Origin: Streptomyces sp. WM6378
GTDB taxonomy: Bacteria; Actinomycetota; Actinomycetes; Streptomycetales; Streptomycetaceae
NCBI RefSeq assembly: GCF_001279695.1
Contig: NZ_LGDD01000013.1
Location: 68,646 to 132,645 of the forward strand
Direction: 5' to 3'
Length of the DNA: 64,000 nt
Shown here: positions 44,791 through 53,631 of the stretch, one piece after another
How positions within the stretch are numbered: the stretch's first letter is position 1
How the letters are laid out: every line of letters starts with the position of its first letter
Made by a program: the position numbers and the translations under genes
The notes under the pieces: generated by a model
Database searches by the model: none
The model's input: the letters and a program-made list of their open reading frames with translations, nothing else
Told to the model about the DNA's origin: nothing

Positions 44791-45881
44791 CTGGGGTGCC
44801 GCAGCAGTGCCGCGAAGCCCGCATTGCGGATCCGCCTCGTCAGTTCCTCCGGTACGGTGCCCAGCGCCTCGGCGGTTCGTACCGGGTCCCAGTCGTGGGC
44901 GGCCAGGCTCTGGAGCAGATGACCGCGCCGCACCTGGTTCTCGGAGAGCCGGAACGTCTTCAGATACGCCACCCTGCCCTTGCGGTCGGTGATCGCCTCG
45001 CCGATGTGCTGGGCGGCGCCGCCCCGGTGGAACGGCGGCAGGAAGCGCCACAGGTCGAAGCCGCCCATCCGGTACACCCGGCTGAAGGCGTACGAGGTGT
45101 CGTACAGCTCGGCGGCCATGACCGTGTCGTGCGCCTCGCGCCAGGCCCGCTCCTGTGCGCGGGCCGCCGCCCGCAGGTCCGCGAGCGTGCGCACGTGCCG
45201 GTCGTCGACGCGGGCGGTGAACTCGGCGATCGGGCGCCCGTACTGCGCGTACTGGTGGATCAGCTCGCCGAACAGGTCCTGGAGCAGGGTGGCGTGCAGC
45301 GCCCGGTAGTCGTCCGGGTGCGGCACCGCGAAGGCGGCACCGAGTGCGTCCGCCGCGTACACGAGGACACCGCACTGGCCCGGGTGGATCTCGAACACCC
45401 GCAGTGCGTCGGCGAGCTGGGGCACGTCCGCGCCGAGGTAGGCGCTCTCCACGCGCGGCGAGAGCCCGCCGCGCAGCGCCTGGCGCGACCAGGTGTCCCA
45501 CTGCACACAGGGGCCGCCGAAGTGCAGCGCCAGATAGCCCTCAAGGGCCAGGTGCAGCGGCAGGAAGCGCAGCCGGTTGCCGGGCCGCCGCTTCGCCATC
45601 CGGTGCAGCGCCAGCCGGCTCGCCGGCGCGTCGCCCAGCGCCGTGCCGTACGCGGCCGAAGGGCCCTCGCCCGACCAGTCGGCCACGAAGCCGTGCGGGA
45701 TGTAGGAGGTGTAGCGGGTGGTGTGGTTCAGGCGCACGTCCGCGCCCACCGGGTCCGCGTACACCTCGCGGCTCAGCCGCAGCCCCGCCACCGGCTCCGC
45801 GCGCAGCAACGGCACGAGCCGGATGCCGCCCCACACCTGGGCGGGCCCGGCGCTGAGCCCGGTCAGGTCGAGCGAGGTCAT
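44787..45881 (-). CDS. Uncharacterised protein paired with TROVE/vWA-like protein
   Basis: This 364-residue soluble protein opens DLTGLSAGPAQVWGGIRLVP. I do not recognise an enzyme motif; the sequence vaguely recalls the ARPP proteins named by Aravind and co-workers as partners of ADP-ribosyl-glycohydrolase operons, but this is a weak memory-based match. A Trp/Phe-rich patch (MGGFDLWRFLPPFHRGGAAQ) near residue 290 stands out. Its ATG overlaps the stop of the vWA-protein gene in ATGA, so the two products are made together and probably form one complex. It ends right at the glnII GlnR box. Confidence 0.65.
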   Translation of the reverse strand: MTSLDLTGLSAGPAQVWGGIRLVPLLRAEPVAGLRLSREVYADPVGADVRLNHTTRYTSYIPHGFVADWSGEGPSAAYGTALGDAPASRLALHRMAKRRPGNRLRFLPLHLALEGYLALHFGGPCVQWDTWSRQALRGGLSPRVESAYLGADVPQLADALRVFEIHPGQCGVLVYAADALGAAFAVPHPDDYRALHATLLQDLFGELIHQYAQYGRPIAEFTARVDDRHVRTLADLRAAARAQERAWREAHDTVMAAELYDTSYAFSRVYRMGGFDLWRFLPPFHRGGAAQHIGEAITDRKGRVAYLKTFRLSENQVRRGHLLQSLAAHDWDPVRTAEALGTVPEELTRRIRNAGFAALLRHPR

Positions 45882-47299
45882 CGGCTGCCCCCGGTGAAGT
45901 CGGCCGTGCGGCGGTCCAGATACGTGTACAGCTCGGTCAGGCCCGTGCGTCCCTCGGCGAACTCGGCGATCTCCACCAGGGCGGGCAGGTCCTCGGCGTC
46001 GCGGATGCCGGCCGTGGGCACCGAGGGGGCGAGGCGGCGCACGTCGAAGCCGTCCGCGTCGTATACGGGGTTCACATGGACGACACGGGTGCGGCGGTCC
46101 GGGGCGAGCCGGGTGCGCCACACCCGCAGCACCTCGCCCGCCAGGCCCGGCGGCGCGTTGTCCCAGCCGTCGGAGACGATCACGAGCCGCTCGGGGGAGT
46201 CGTCGAGCGCGTCCAGGACGCACGAGCCGAGCGGGGTCGCGCCGGACGGCCGGACCAGCAGCGGATCCGTGCCGCCCGAGGTCCACCGGCCGCGGTACGC
46301 CCCCGCACCGGCCAGCGCGGCCAGGAGGAAGTGGCAGGCCAGGGCCACCGCGAGCGGGCGGCGCCGCTTCTCGCCGGAGCCGCCGGAGGAGTAGCTGTCG
46401 TCGAGCACCGCCGAGACGCGGCCCCAGCTGCCCGCGTGGGGCCCGGCCGCGCGCAGCGCCGAGGCCCGCAGCGCGCCCGTCAGCTCGGCCCGGCGCCGCG
46501 CCCGCTCGTCGAGGCCCAGCGAGAGGACGTACAGCGCGAGCCGGGTCAGCGGCATGGTGGCCAGGTCGGCGGGGGCGGCCCCGGCCCGCGACTGGATGCG
46601 CAGCCGCTCCAGGCGGGTGGTGCGGGGCGCGATCCGCTCCAGGAACACCTCGCGCGGCACCCCGTGCCGGGCCGCGAACCCCTCGGCAACGGTGAACGGC
46701 AGCTCGTACAGGGCGGCCTGCTCGTAGTGCGCGCGGCGGTGGGCGTCGAGCAAGGGGTGCTCGTAGCGGGGCCGGCGGCCGGGCCGGAACAGGAAATCCC
46801 CCAACTCCCCACCACCGTAAGGGAGATGGGCGTGCCGGGCCGCGGACTTCAGGGCGCTGCGGTACTTCACCGCGTCGAACGCCGGGTCCGGGCGGGCCGC
46901 GAGCCAGTCGCGGAAGATGGCGCGGGTGCGCCGGTTGTTGACCTTCGCCGCCCGCAGCGCGCGCAGCAGCCGGTACACCCGCTGCGGCGGGAGCACCGCG
47001 AGCCGGGCCGCGATCAGTTGCCCCTCGGTGCGCTTCTCCTCGGCGCTCGCCTCGCCCGCGCTCTCCAGGAGGTGGCGGACGATCAGCGCCGCGTTGTGGT
47101 CGTTGATGTCCAGGGCGAGCACGGCGGCGTACACCCTGCGGTAGTTGACCCGCACGTACGCGTGGAGGAAGTCGAGCGAGAGCCGCTGCTCGGCCGCGCC
47201 CGAGCGGAATTCGCGCTGCCCGGTGGCGGTGACGGCGGCATTGACGAAGAGCAGTACGTCCTCGGCCGCCACGAGGTCGGCGTAGCTCTCCTGAGCCAT
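45878..47299 (-). CDS. TROVE-like/von Willebrand A domain protein
   Basis: This 473-residue protein starts MAQESYADLVAAEDVLLFVN and continues with about 280 residues of Ala/Arg-rich helices (e.g. VYRLLRALRAAKVNNRRTR). A vWA-like domain follows with an intact metal-ion site DDSYSS (near 298) and strand VIVSDGWDN. Helical repeats plus a vWA fold is the layout of Ro60/Rsr RNA-binding proteins, but similarity to TROVE is judged by eye only. GGGGGA lies 6 bases before the ATG. It is coupled to the unknown gene at 44787-45881 by an ATGA overlap and is divergent from an oxidoreductase. Confidence 0.7.
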   Translation of the reverse strand: MAQESYADLVAAEDVLLFVNAAVTATGQREFRSGAAEQRLSLDFLHAYVRVNYRRVYAAVLALDINDHNAALIVRHLLESAGEASAEEKRTEGQLIAARLAVLPPQRVYRLLRALRAAKVNNRRTRAIFRDWLAARPDPAFDAVKYRSALKSAARHAHLPYGGGELGDFLFRPGRRPRYEHPLLDAHRRAHYEQAALYELPFTVAEGFAARHGVPREVFLERIAPRTTRLERLRIQSRAGAAPADLATMPLTRLALYVLSLGLDERARRRAELTGALRASALRAAGPHAGSWGRVSAVLDDSYSSGGSGEKRRRPLAVALACHFLLAALAGAGAYRGRWTSGGTDPLLVRPSGATPLGSCVLDALDDSPERLVIVSDGWDNAPPGLAGEVLRVWRTRLAPDRRTRVVHVNPVYDADGFDVRRLAPSVPTAGIRDAEDLPALVEIAEFAEGRTGLTELYTYLDRRTADFTGGSR

Positions 47300-47477
47300 G
47301 TGGGTCCCCCGTGCGTGAAGTGGAAGCCGGCCGGGGAATGGGGGCGCGAGCAGCGAAATGTTTGCTGTAGAGGCAAGTCCCGGAAGTCGCGCCGGAGTCC
47401 CGCGGCCGGCCCCGGAAACGTAACATTCCACCCCCCTCGTCCCGCCACCGGAATTCGTGCCCGGCAGACTGGCCCCC

Positions 47478-48383
47478 ATGAACCAGACCGCCGGCACCAC
47501 CCGCATCGGCCTCCTCGGCACCGGCCCCTGGGCCGCCGCCACGCACGCCCCGGCGCTCGCCGCGCACCCCGGCGTCGACTTCGTCGGCGTGTGGGGGCGG
47601 CGGCCCGAGGCGGCGGCCGCGCTCGCGGAGCAGCACGGGGTCGCGGTGTACGAGGACGCCGACGCGCTGTTCGCGGACTGCGACGCCGTCGCCTTCGCGC
47701 TGCCGCCGGACGTCCAGGCGCCGCTGGCGATGCGGGCCGCCGGGGCGGGCTGCCACCTGCTCCTGGACAAGCCGGTCGCGACGAGCGTGGCGGGCGCCCG
47801 CGAGCTGGCCGACGCGGCCGAGCGCGCCCGGGTCGCCTCCGTCGTCTTCTTCACGCTGCGGTTCGCGAAGGAGACCGCGGCGTGGCTGGCCCAACAGGCC
47901 GCGGTGGACGGCTGGTTCACCGGCCGTGCCCAGTGGTACGGGTCGCTGTTCACCCCGGGCGCCGAGCGCGGCCCGTACGCCGCCTCGCCCTGGCGGGGTG
48001 AGAAGGGCGCGCTCTGGGACGTCGGCCCGCACGCGCTCGCCGTGCTGACCGGGGTACTCGGCGAGGTGACCGCGCTGACGGCCGCACCCGGCCCCGGCGA
48101 CACCGCCCACCTGATCCTGCGTCACGCCTCGGGCGCCTCCAGCACCGCCGACCTGAGCTTCACGGCGCCCCCGGCGGCCGCGGGCGTCGAGGTCTCGGTG
48201 CTGGGCGAGGCGGGCCGGTCGGTCATGCCGGGGTGGGGCGGCGCGCTTGACGCGTTCGGCGCGGCGATCGACGCGCTCCTCGAAGCGGCCCGCACGGGGG
48301 TGCCACACCCTTGCGACGTACGGTTCGGGGCGCGGGTGACCGAGCTCCTGGCGGACGCCGAGGCCCAGCTGGACCGGGGTTAG
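47478..48383 (+). CDS. Gfo/Idh/MocA-family NAD(P)-dependent oxidoreductase
   Basis: This 301-residue soluble oxidoreductase has an N-terminal Rossmann fold (IGLLGTGPWA) and the family's LDKPVATSVAGARELADA motif with the conserved Lys (DKP). A C-terminal substrate domain follows (WDVGPHALAVLTGV, with the catalytic-type His). Substrates in this family are mostly sugars, inositols or biliverdin, and which one applies here is not clear. No ribosome binding site precedes the ATG at 47478, which suggests a leaderless message. Confidence 0.88.
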   Translation: MNQTAGTTRIGLLGTGPWAAATHAPALAAHPGVDFVGVWGRRPEAAAALAEQHGVAVYEDADALFADCDAVAFALPPDVQAPLAMRAAGAGCHLLLDKPVATSVAGARELADAAERARVASVVFFTLRFAKETAAWLAQQAAVDGWFTGRAQWYGSLFTPGAERGPYAASPWRGEKGALWDVGPHALAVLTGVLGEVTALTAAPGPGDTAHLILRHASGASSTADLSFTAPPAAAGVEVSVLGEAGRSVMPGWGGALDAFGAAIDALLEAARTGVPHPCDVRFGARVTELLADAEAQLDRG

Positions 48384-48394
48384 CCCGACCAGGG

Positions 48395-48754
48395 TTACCG
48401 CGACAGCGCGTCGCGCACGGCCTCGTCGGTCCGGGCCACCAGCGCCGTCCCGTCGTCCGCCGTGATGATCGGACGCTGGATCAGCTTGGGGTGCTCGGCG
48501 AGCGCGGAAACCCAGCGCTCGCGGGAGTCCGCGTCACGCGGCCAGTCCTTGACGCCGAGCTCCTTCGCGGCGGCCTCCTGCGTGCGCGTGATGTCCCACG
48601 GTTCGAGGCCGAGCCGGTCGAGCACGGCCCGGATCTCGTCGGGCGAGGGCACGTCTTCGAGGTAGCGGCGCACCGTGTACTCGGCGCCCTCCGCGTCCAG
48701 CAGGTCCACCGCGCTGCGGCACTTCGAACAGGCCGGGTTGATCCAGATCTCCAT
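48395..48754 (-). CDS. ArsC-family (arsenate reductase-like) protein
   Basis: This 119-residue thioredoxin-fold protein of the ArsC/Spx family begins MEIWINPACSKCRSAVDLL with a CxxC-type active site. It ends with the family's QRPIITADDGTALVART segment. It could reduce arsenate with a thiol partner, but no ars transporter or regulator is nearby and many relatives are of unknown role. The upstream context (TAGCCT 9 bases before the ATG and no Shine-Dalgarno) suggests a leaderless start. It is convergent with the oxidoreductase gene. Confidence 0.85.
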   Translation of the reverse strand: MEIWINPACSKCRSAVDLLDAEGAEYTVRRYLEDVPSPDEIRAVLDRLGLEPWDITRTQEAAAKELGVKDWPRDADSRERWVSALAEHPKLIQRPIITADDGTALVARTDEAVRDALSR

Positions 48755-48872
48755 GGCCGCCAGGCTACCCGCGATCCGCCCCCAAAGCCCGGCTGGCCAG
48801 GGCCGATTGTCAGTGCCCCCCAGTAAAATTGAGGCAGTAAGTGAGGGTTCCCGACTGCCCAGGAGGATGCCC

Positions 48873-49154
48873 ATGACCGCTGCCGTACTCACCTCGCACG
48901 CCCCGAAACAGTTGTCCCTCCAGCCCCTGCACAAGGTGCCGCTGCCCGCCGGGCGTCCGCGCGTGTGGTACGAGTCCCACAACCGGCGTCTGAAGGCCAT
49001 GCGCCTGGCCATCGCCCTGCTCGACACGGGGGTGTACCGGCCGGAGCAGGCGCCCGACCGCAAGATACGCACCGTGGCCGCGCTCATCGGAGTGCGCCCG
49101 CCGTCGGAGACGACCTGCCGGATGGTGCGCGCGCTGATCTACGACGGGCGCTGA
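48873..49154 (+). CDS. Small conserved hypothetical protein
   Basis: This 93-residue basic protein starts MTAAVLTSHAPKQLSLQPLH and ends IYDGR. It has a helix-rich, Arg-rich centre (SHNRRLKAMRLAIALLDTG) but no signal, membrane segment or metal motif. I do not recognise the family; its look is that of a small nucleic-acid-associated or regulatory protein, which is only a guess. AGGAGG with a 6-base spacer fixes the ATG at 48873. An AT-rich stretch (AGTAAAATTGAGGCAGTAAG) just upstream probably holds its promoter. Confidence 0.7.
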   Translation: MTAAVLTSHAPKQLSLQPLHKVPLPAGRPRVWYESHNRRLKAMRLAIALLDTGVYRPEQAPDRKIRTVAALIGVRPPSETTCRMVRALIYDGR

Positions 49155-49168
49155 GCCCCGCACCACGG

Positions 49169-49208
49169 CCCGGGTCATGCCCTCGCGATGCCGGGGGCGT
49201 GACCCGGG
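49169..49208 (+). terminator. Terminator-like hairpin before the riboswitch region
   Basis: CCCGGGTCA (49169-49177) pairs with TGACCCGGG (49200-49208), with further G/C pairing inside. It lies 14 bases past the small hypothetical gene's stop and should separate it from the Ni/Co transporter unit. Confidence 0.65.
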
Positions 49209-49281
49209 TCCGCCCCCGGGGCGTCCGGTGGGCCGAGCCCCCGTGCCCCGTGTGATCTTCAATACCCGCACGGGGGTGCGG

Positions 49282-49311
49282 TTGGGCAGGCAACTCCCCA
49301 GCGTCTAGGGT
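49282..49311 (+). promoter_or_regulatory. Candidate promoter of the cobalamin-controlled transporter
   Basis: TTGGGC (49282-49287) and TAGGGT (49306-49311) are 18 bases apart, which would start transcription about 49318, just before the riboswitch. Confidence 0.5.
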
Positions 49312-49317
49312 GACGGC

Positions 49318-49490
49318 GCCGTGGTGTTCGGGAAGACCGGTGCGAAACCGGAGCGGCCCTCGCCACTGTGATCGGGTTCCCCGGGTTCCGGGGAGCCGCC
49401 GTCCCCTCGCGACGCCACTGGCCAGGATCCACCTGCCCGGGAAGGCCGGGACCGCGGCACCCGCCCGTCAGCCAGGAGACCGGCCGCGGC
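49318..49490 (+). ncRNA. Cobalamin (B12) riboswitch
   Basis: The leader contains the conserved adenosylcobalamin riboswitch blocks in order: GGTGCGAAACCGGAGCGG and CGCCACTGTGATCGGG (49350-49395), CGACGCCACTGG (49410-49421), CCCGGGAAGGCCGGG (49437-49450), and the B12 box GTCAGCCAGGAGACC (49467-49481). It lies directly upstream of a NiCoT-type transporter gene. When cobalamin is bound, expression of cobalt uptake should fall; a ribosome-site mechanism is more likely than termination because no terminator follows. Confidence 0.93.
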
Positions 49491-49531
49491 ATCTCACGAA
49501 GTGATCCACGAGGTGCTGGAGCGTGACCCGC

Positions 49532-50644
49532 ATGACCCTGCCCGTTCGCACGTCCCCCGAGACGGGCGCCCCCGCCGCGCCGTCCTTCCACTGGCGGCGC
49601 GAGGACACCGTCCGAACCGCCGTCCTGCTCGCGGTGATAGCCGCCCTCCATGTCGTCGCCTTCGGCGTCCTGTTCCTGCTCGTGGCCCCCGAGCACTACG
49701 CGGTCGGCACCAAGACGTACGGCATAGGGCTCGGCATCACCGCGTACACCCTCGGCATGCGGCACGCCTTCGACGCCGACCACATCGCGGCCATCGACAA
49801 CACCACCCGCAAGCTGATGGCCGACGGCAAGCGGCCGGTGTCCGTCGGCTTCTGGTTCGCGCTCGGCCACTCCAGCGTGGTCGTGGTCCTCACGGCCCTC
49901 GTGGCGGGCGGTGCCCAGCTCGCGGGCACGCTGATGAACGAGGACTCCACCACCCACCAGGTGATGGGCGTGGTAGGAACGACGGCCTCCGGTTCCTTCC
50001 TCTATCTCATCGCAGCGCTCAACCTGGTCGCCCTGTTCGGCATCCTGAAGGTGTTCCGGGCGATGCGCGCGGGTGCGTACGACGAGAAGGAGCTCGAAGC
50101 GCACCTGGACTCGCGGGGCTTCATGAACCGTGTCCTGGGCCGCTTCACCAAGTCCATCTCGCGGCCCGGCCAGATGTTCCCGCTCGGCTTCCTCTTCGGC
50201 CTCGGCTTCGACACCGCGACCGAGGTCACCCTGATGGTGATGGCCGGAACGGGCGCCGCCGCCGGACTGCCCTGGTACGCGATCCTGTGCCTGCCGCTGC
50301 TGTTCGCCGCCGGGATGAGCCTGTTCGACACCCTCGACGGCACGTTCATGAACTTCGCCTACCAGTGGGCCTTCTCGAACCCGGTCCGCAAGGTCTACTA
50401 CAACCTCACCATCACCGGCCTGTCGATCGCGGTGGCCTTCTTCATCGGCACCATCGAGCTGGTCGGCGTCCTGCACGAGAAGCTCGACCTCACCGACCCG
50501 GTCAGCGGCTGGATCGCCGGCCTCGACCTGGACAACGTCGGCTTCGTCATCGTCGGCCTGTTCGTGGTGGTGTGGGCGGCGGCGCTGGCGTACTGGCGGC
50601 TGGGCAAGGTCGAGCAGAAGTGGGCGGCGGGCTCGGGCGCGTGA
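49532..50644 (+). CDS. Nickel/cobalt transporter, NiCoT (HoxN/NixA) family
   Basis: This integral membrane permease of 370 residues takes up cobalt and/or nickel. The signature RHAFDADHIAAID carries the HX4DH metal motif in helix II. LGHSSVV, LGFDTATE and GMSLFDTLDG are the other conserved NiCoT segments. About eight transmembrane helices are visible. The ATG at 49532 lies 10 bases after GGAG; a GTG at 49523 sits too close to it. Control by the upstream B12 riboswitch indicates that the cobalt supply for cobalamin is the job. Confidence 0.94.
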   Translation: MTLPVRTSPETGAPAAPSFHWRREDTVRTAVLLAVIAALHVVAFGVLFLLVAPEHYAVGTKTYGIGLGITAYTLGMRHAFDADHIAAIDNTTRKLMADGKRPVSVGFWFALGHSSVVVVLTALVAGGAQLAGTLMNEDSTTHQVMGVVGTTASGSFLYLIAALNLVALFGILKVFRAMRAGAYDEKELEAHLDSRGFMNRVLGRFTKSISRPGQMFPLGFLFGLGFDTATEVTLMVMAGTGAAAGLPWYAILCLPLLFAAGMSLFDTLDGTFMNFAYQWAFSNPVRKVYYNLTITGLSIAVAFFIGTIELVGVLHEKLDLTDPVSGWIAGLDLDNVGFVIVGLFVVVWAAALAYWRLGKVEQKWAAGSGA

Positions 50645-50698
50645 GGGGCTGCCCTTGTGCGCAGCCCCCCCGTGCGGCCCCCGCCCGAGAGGGCCCGT

Positions 50699-52591
50699 TC
50701 ACGCACCCTCACGCGGCCCCGGCACTCCTGCCCGGTCGTTCTGCAGCGTCCACAACTCCCCGAACAGGCCTTCTGTGGCGACGAGTTCGTCGAAGGTGCC
50801 CTCCTGGATGACCCGGCCCCGGTCGAGGACGACGATGCGGTCCGCGACCGCGACGTTCGCGAGGCGGTGGGTCACCAGGACCACCGCCCGGTCGCGGGCG
50901 ATCGTCCGCAGGCCGGTGAAGATGCGGTGCTCGGCGCGGGCGTCGAGCGCGCTCGTCGGCTCGTCCATCACCAGCAGTCCGGCCGGACGGTGGAAGGCCC
51001 GCGCGATCGCGATCCGCTGCCACTGCCCGCCGGACAGCTCCACACCCCCGAACCACTCCCGCGCGAGCAGCGTGTCGAGCCCGCTGCGCAGCCCGTCGAC
51101 GACCTCCGCCGCGCCGGAGTGCGCGGCTGCGCGGCGTACCGACGCGTCGCCCCCGTGCGGCTGCCCCAGCGTGATGTTGTCGCGCGCGGACATCGGCCAG
51201 TGCGCGAAGTCCTGCGGCACGACCGCGGTCTGCCGCCACAGAGCCAGCGGATCGCACCGCTCCACCGCGACCCCGTCCCACGTCACCGCCCCTTCGCTGG
51301 GCAGATAGAGCCCGGTGAGCAGCTTGCTGAGGGTGGTCTTGCCGGACCCGTTCTCGCCGACGAGCGCCAGCACCTCGCCCTTGCGCACCTCGACCGTCAC
51401 CTTCTCCAGGGCGGGCCGCTCGCTGCCCGGATAGCGGTACGTCAACGACTCGGCCCGCACGACCTCCGGCGCGGGCGGCGCCACTTTGCCGCGCGCCATC
51501 CGGTGCCCGCCGGCCTCCTCGATGAACTCGGCCCAGTCGTCGAGGTAGAGCCCGGTCCTGAAGAGCCGTGTCCCGTACCCGACGACACCGCGCAGCGACG
51601 AGGCGACCGTGCGCAGCGCGAACACCGCGGTGCCCGCGGACGCCACCGACATCCGCCCCGACCCGAGCAGCCAGGCGAGTGCGCCCCACACCACCCCGGC
51701 CGCGACCCCGCCCACCAGCGAGCCGAGCACCGAGTAGCGGGCGCCCTGGTGCACGGCCTTGTCGGTCGCCGCGTCCACCCGCCGCCCGATCGCCCGGTAC
51801 CGGTCGAGGAGGAAGTCCGCCATCGTGCAGGACCGCAGCTGGTCGGCGGTGTCCTTGTCGATCACGAACCACCGCAGCAGACTCAGCGTGCGCCGCTCGG
51901 CGCTCATCGCCCGCGACGCCTCGTAGTGCACCCGCGCGGCCTTCACTCCGGCGATGCCCTGCGGCAGCGCGGCGAGCAGGAGCAGGGGGAGCAGCGCGGG
52001 ATGCAGGACGGTCACGACCCCGGCCGCCGCGACCAGCGAGGCCACGCACGCCATGAGGTCCTGCGAGTCGGTGAGGAGCTGCTGGGCGACCTCGGCGCCC
52101 CGGTCGGCCGCCTCGCGCTTGTCGTTGAACCCGGGCTGGTCGTACGCCGACAACTCGGCCTGTACGGCGGCCCCGAGCATCTGCATCTCGGCCTCGCGGG
52201 AGATCCGCGGCGAGAGCCGGCCGGAAATGTTCACCACCACGATCCCGAGCAGCGCCCGCAGCCCGGCCGCCCCGGCGAGCACCGCGATCGACGGCAGCGC
52301 GTCGCGCATCCGGTGCGCGATGTCGCCGCTCGCGATCAGCGCGGTGATCGTACGCGTCGTGGCGAGCAGCCCGAACGCCTCGAAGAACCCCGAGAGCGCC
52401 TGACAGCACAGCAGCACGAGCACGGCCCGCCGGTCCACCCGCCAGGCCAGCGCCAGCGCCTTCCGCACGAGCTGAGGCAACCGCCGCGCCATGGTCCGGG
52501 AGGTCACCGGCCGCCGCCGCACCGCCTCCAACGAGCTTGACCGGTACCGCAGTTGCTCGTCGACGGGCTGCTCGCCCAACACCTCCGCCAT
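50699..52591 (-). CDS. ABC exporter, fused membrane and ATP-binding domains
   Basis: This 630-residue type I exporter half-transporter has an N-terminal membrane domain with about six helices (residues 45-340). The C-terminal ATPase carries Walker A GENGSGKTTLS, signature ELSGGQWQRIAIA, Walker B GLLVMDEPTSALD and the H-loop VTHRL. It should work as a homodimer. No substrate gene or partner adjoins it, although such exporters often carry peptides or lipids. A GGGGG-rich stretch precedes the ATG at 52591. It is convergent with the Ni/Co transporter gene. Confidence 0.92.
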   Translation of the reverse strand: MAEVLGEQPVDEQLRYRSSSLEAVRRRPVTSRTMARRLPQLVRKALALAWRVDRRAVLVLLCCQALSGFFEAFGLLATTRTITALIASGDIAHRMRDALPSIAVLAGAAGLRALLGIVVVNISGRLSPRISREAEMQMLGAAVQAELSAYDQPGFNDKREAADRGAEVAQQLLTDSQDLMACVASLVAAAGVVTVLHPALLPLLLLAALPQGIAGVKAARVHYEASRAMSAERRTLSLLRWFVIDKDTADQLRSCTMADFLLDRYRAIGRRVDAATDKAVHQGARYSVLGSLVGGVAAGVVWGALAWLLGSGRMSVASAGTAVFALRTVASSLRGVVGYGTRLFRTGLYLDDWAEFIEEAGGHRMARGKVAPPAPEVVRAESLTYRYPGSERPALEKVTVEVRKGEVLALVGENGSGKTTLSKLLTGLYLPSEGAVTWDGVAVERCDPLALWRQTAVVPQDFAHWPMSARDNITLGQPHGGDASVRRAAAHSGAAEVVDGLRSGLDTLLAREWFGGVELSGGQWQRIAIARAFHRPAGLLVMDEPTSALDARAEHRIFTGLRTIARDRAVVLVTHRLANVAVADRIVVLDRGRVIQEGTFDELVATEGLFGELWTLQNDRAGVPGPREGA

Positions 52592-52730
52592 GCCGCCCCC
52601 TGAGCTAGGAATCCGCCCACTTTGCCGCAAGATCCCCCCAACGGGCCCGTCCCGCACGCCGATCCACCCCATAGGGGGGAGCGCGACGGGGGAGCGGGGG
52701 AGCCTGAGCTGGAGCACACCCGAACGCGAC

Positions 52731-52764
52731 GAGCCCCGCCGCCCGGGGAGGGGTGGCGGGGCTC
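52731..52764 (-). terminator. Hairpin downstream of the Uma2 gene
   Basis: GAGCCCCGCC (52731-52740) pairs perfectly with GGCGGGGCTC (52755-52764). It lies about 25 bases past the Uma2 stop and is a likely end of that message. Confidence 0.65.
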
Positions 52765-52787
52765 GCTGACGAAACCGTGTGAGGGAA

Positions 52788-53354
52788 TCAGACGATGCCG
52801 AGATCGATCTCCACCGGGAAGGGAACGGTCGCCGTGACGATCCCGGTGAAGACCTCGCCGTCGCGGTAACTCCTGGTCGCCGGGTCGAGGATGTACGTGT
52901 ACACGATCGGCACGCCGGTCGCGGCTTGCTCGATCCGCCAGTAGAAGGCGATACCGGCCTTGGCGTACTGGTCCACCTTCACGACCCGGTCGGTGGTCTC
53001 CGACCCCGGGGAAACCACCTCGACCACGAGCAGAACGTGCTCAGGCCGGGTGGGGGTGACGTCGATGGTGTCCGACCGGTACACGACCACGTCCGGGCGC
53101 CGGTTGGTCAGCGGAACGTCCTGCAGCCGGACATCGAAGTCCGTGTCGGCGTTCCACCCCTGTCCAGCGGCGGAGTCCAGACCGTTCGCCAGGATGCGGG
53201 CCAGCCGGTTGTGCCGCTTGGACGCACTGGGGCTCACGACGACCATCCCGTCCACGATCTCGATGCCGGCGCACTGCTCCTCGGACCAGGAGTCGTACTG
53301 CTCCGCGGTGATCTGCGAGTGCATCCACGCGGGCGCGACCATCTCGATGCTCAA
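52788..53354 (-). CDS. Uma2-family (DUF820) restriction endonuclease-fold protein, TTG start
   Basis: This 188-residue protein of the Uma2/DUF820 family has a PD-(D/E)XK-type fold. Visible pieces are the N-terminal YDSWSEEQCAGIEIVDG, the RPDVVVYR strand with Asp, and VLLVVEVVSPGSETTDRVVK, which carries the active-site Glu and Lys. These proteins are abundant in streptomycetes and cyanobacteria; biological roles are uncertain and a nuclease activity is only inferred. The TTG at 53354 has GGAGG with a 6-base spacer, while the ATG five codons later is too far, so TTG is preferred. Confidence 0.88.
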   Translation of the reverse strand: MSIEMVAPAWMHSQITAEQYDSWSEEQCAGIEIVDGMVVVSPSASKRHNRLARILANGLDSAAGQGWNADTDFDVRLQDVPLTNRRPDVVVYRSDTIDVTPTRPEHVLLVVEVVSPGSETTDRVVKVDQYAKAGIAFYWRIEQAATGVPIVYTYILDPATRSYRDGEVFTGIVTATVPFPVEIDLGIV

Positions 53355-53631
53355 AACGTACCTCCCCGAGCTGGTTGGGCGGGCTTGCTGACGGCCGGGC
53401 TCAGCCTACCTTTTTCCGTGGGCCCGCCTCCTTTCAACTGCGTGGCAATTCCGTATGCCGGAGGAATCGGAACCGTGTCTGAATCCGCTGATGGCGCGGC
53501 CTTCGACGACCAGCGATGGGTGTGGACGGGGTGGCTCCGGCGGGTTCGCTGTGAAATATGGGAACCCAAATGACGCCGGACCGTCACCCCTCGCTCACGG
53601 CCGCCGAGAACCCGGTAGGTTGCGGGTCCAC

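Noticed and set aside
47300..47477. Possible Y-type RNA beside the TROVE/vWA-like gene
   Set aside because: Only short imperfect hairpins (AGCAGC / TGCTGT) are visible and no Y-RNA-like motif can be supported by eye.
53351..53587. 78-codon minus-strand frame overlapping the Uma2 start
   Set aside because: It overlaps the ribosome binding site and start of Uma2, has no ribosome binding site of its own and shows no recognisable sequence.
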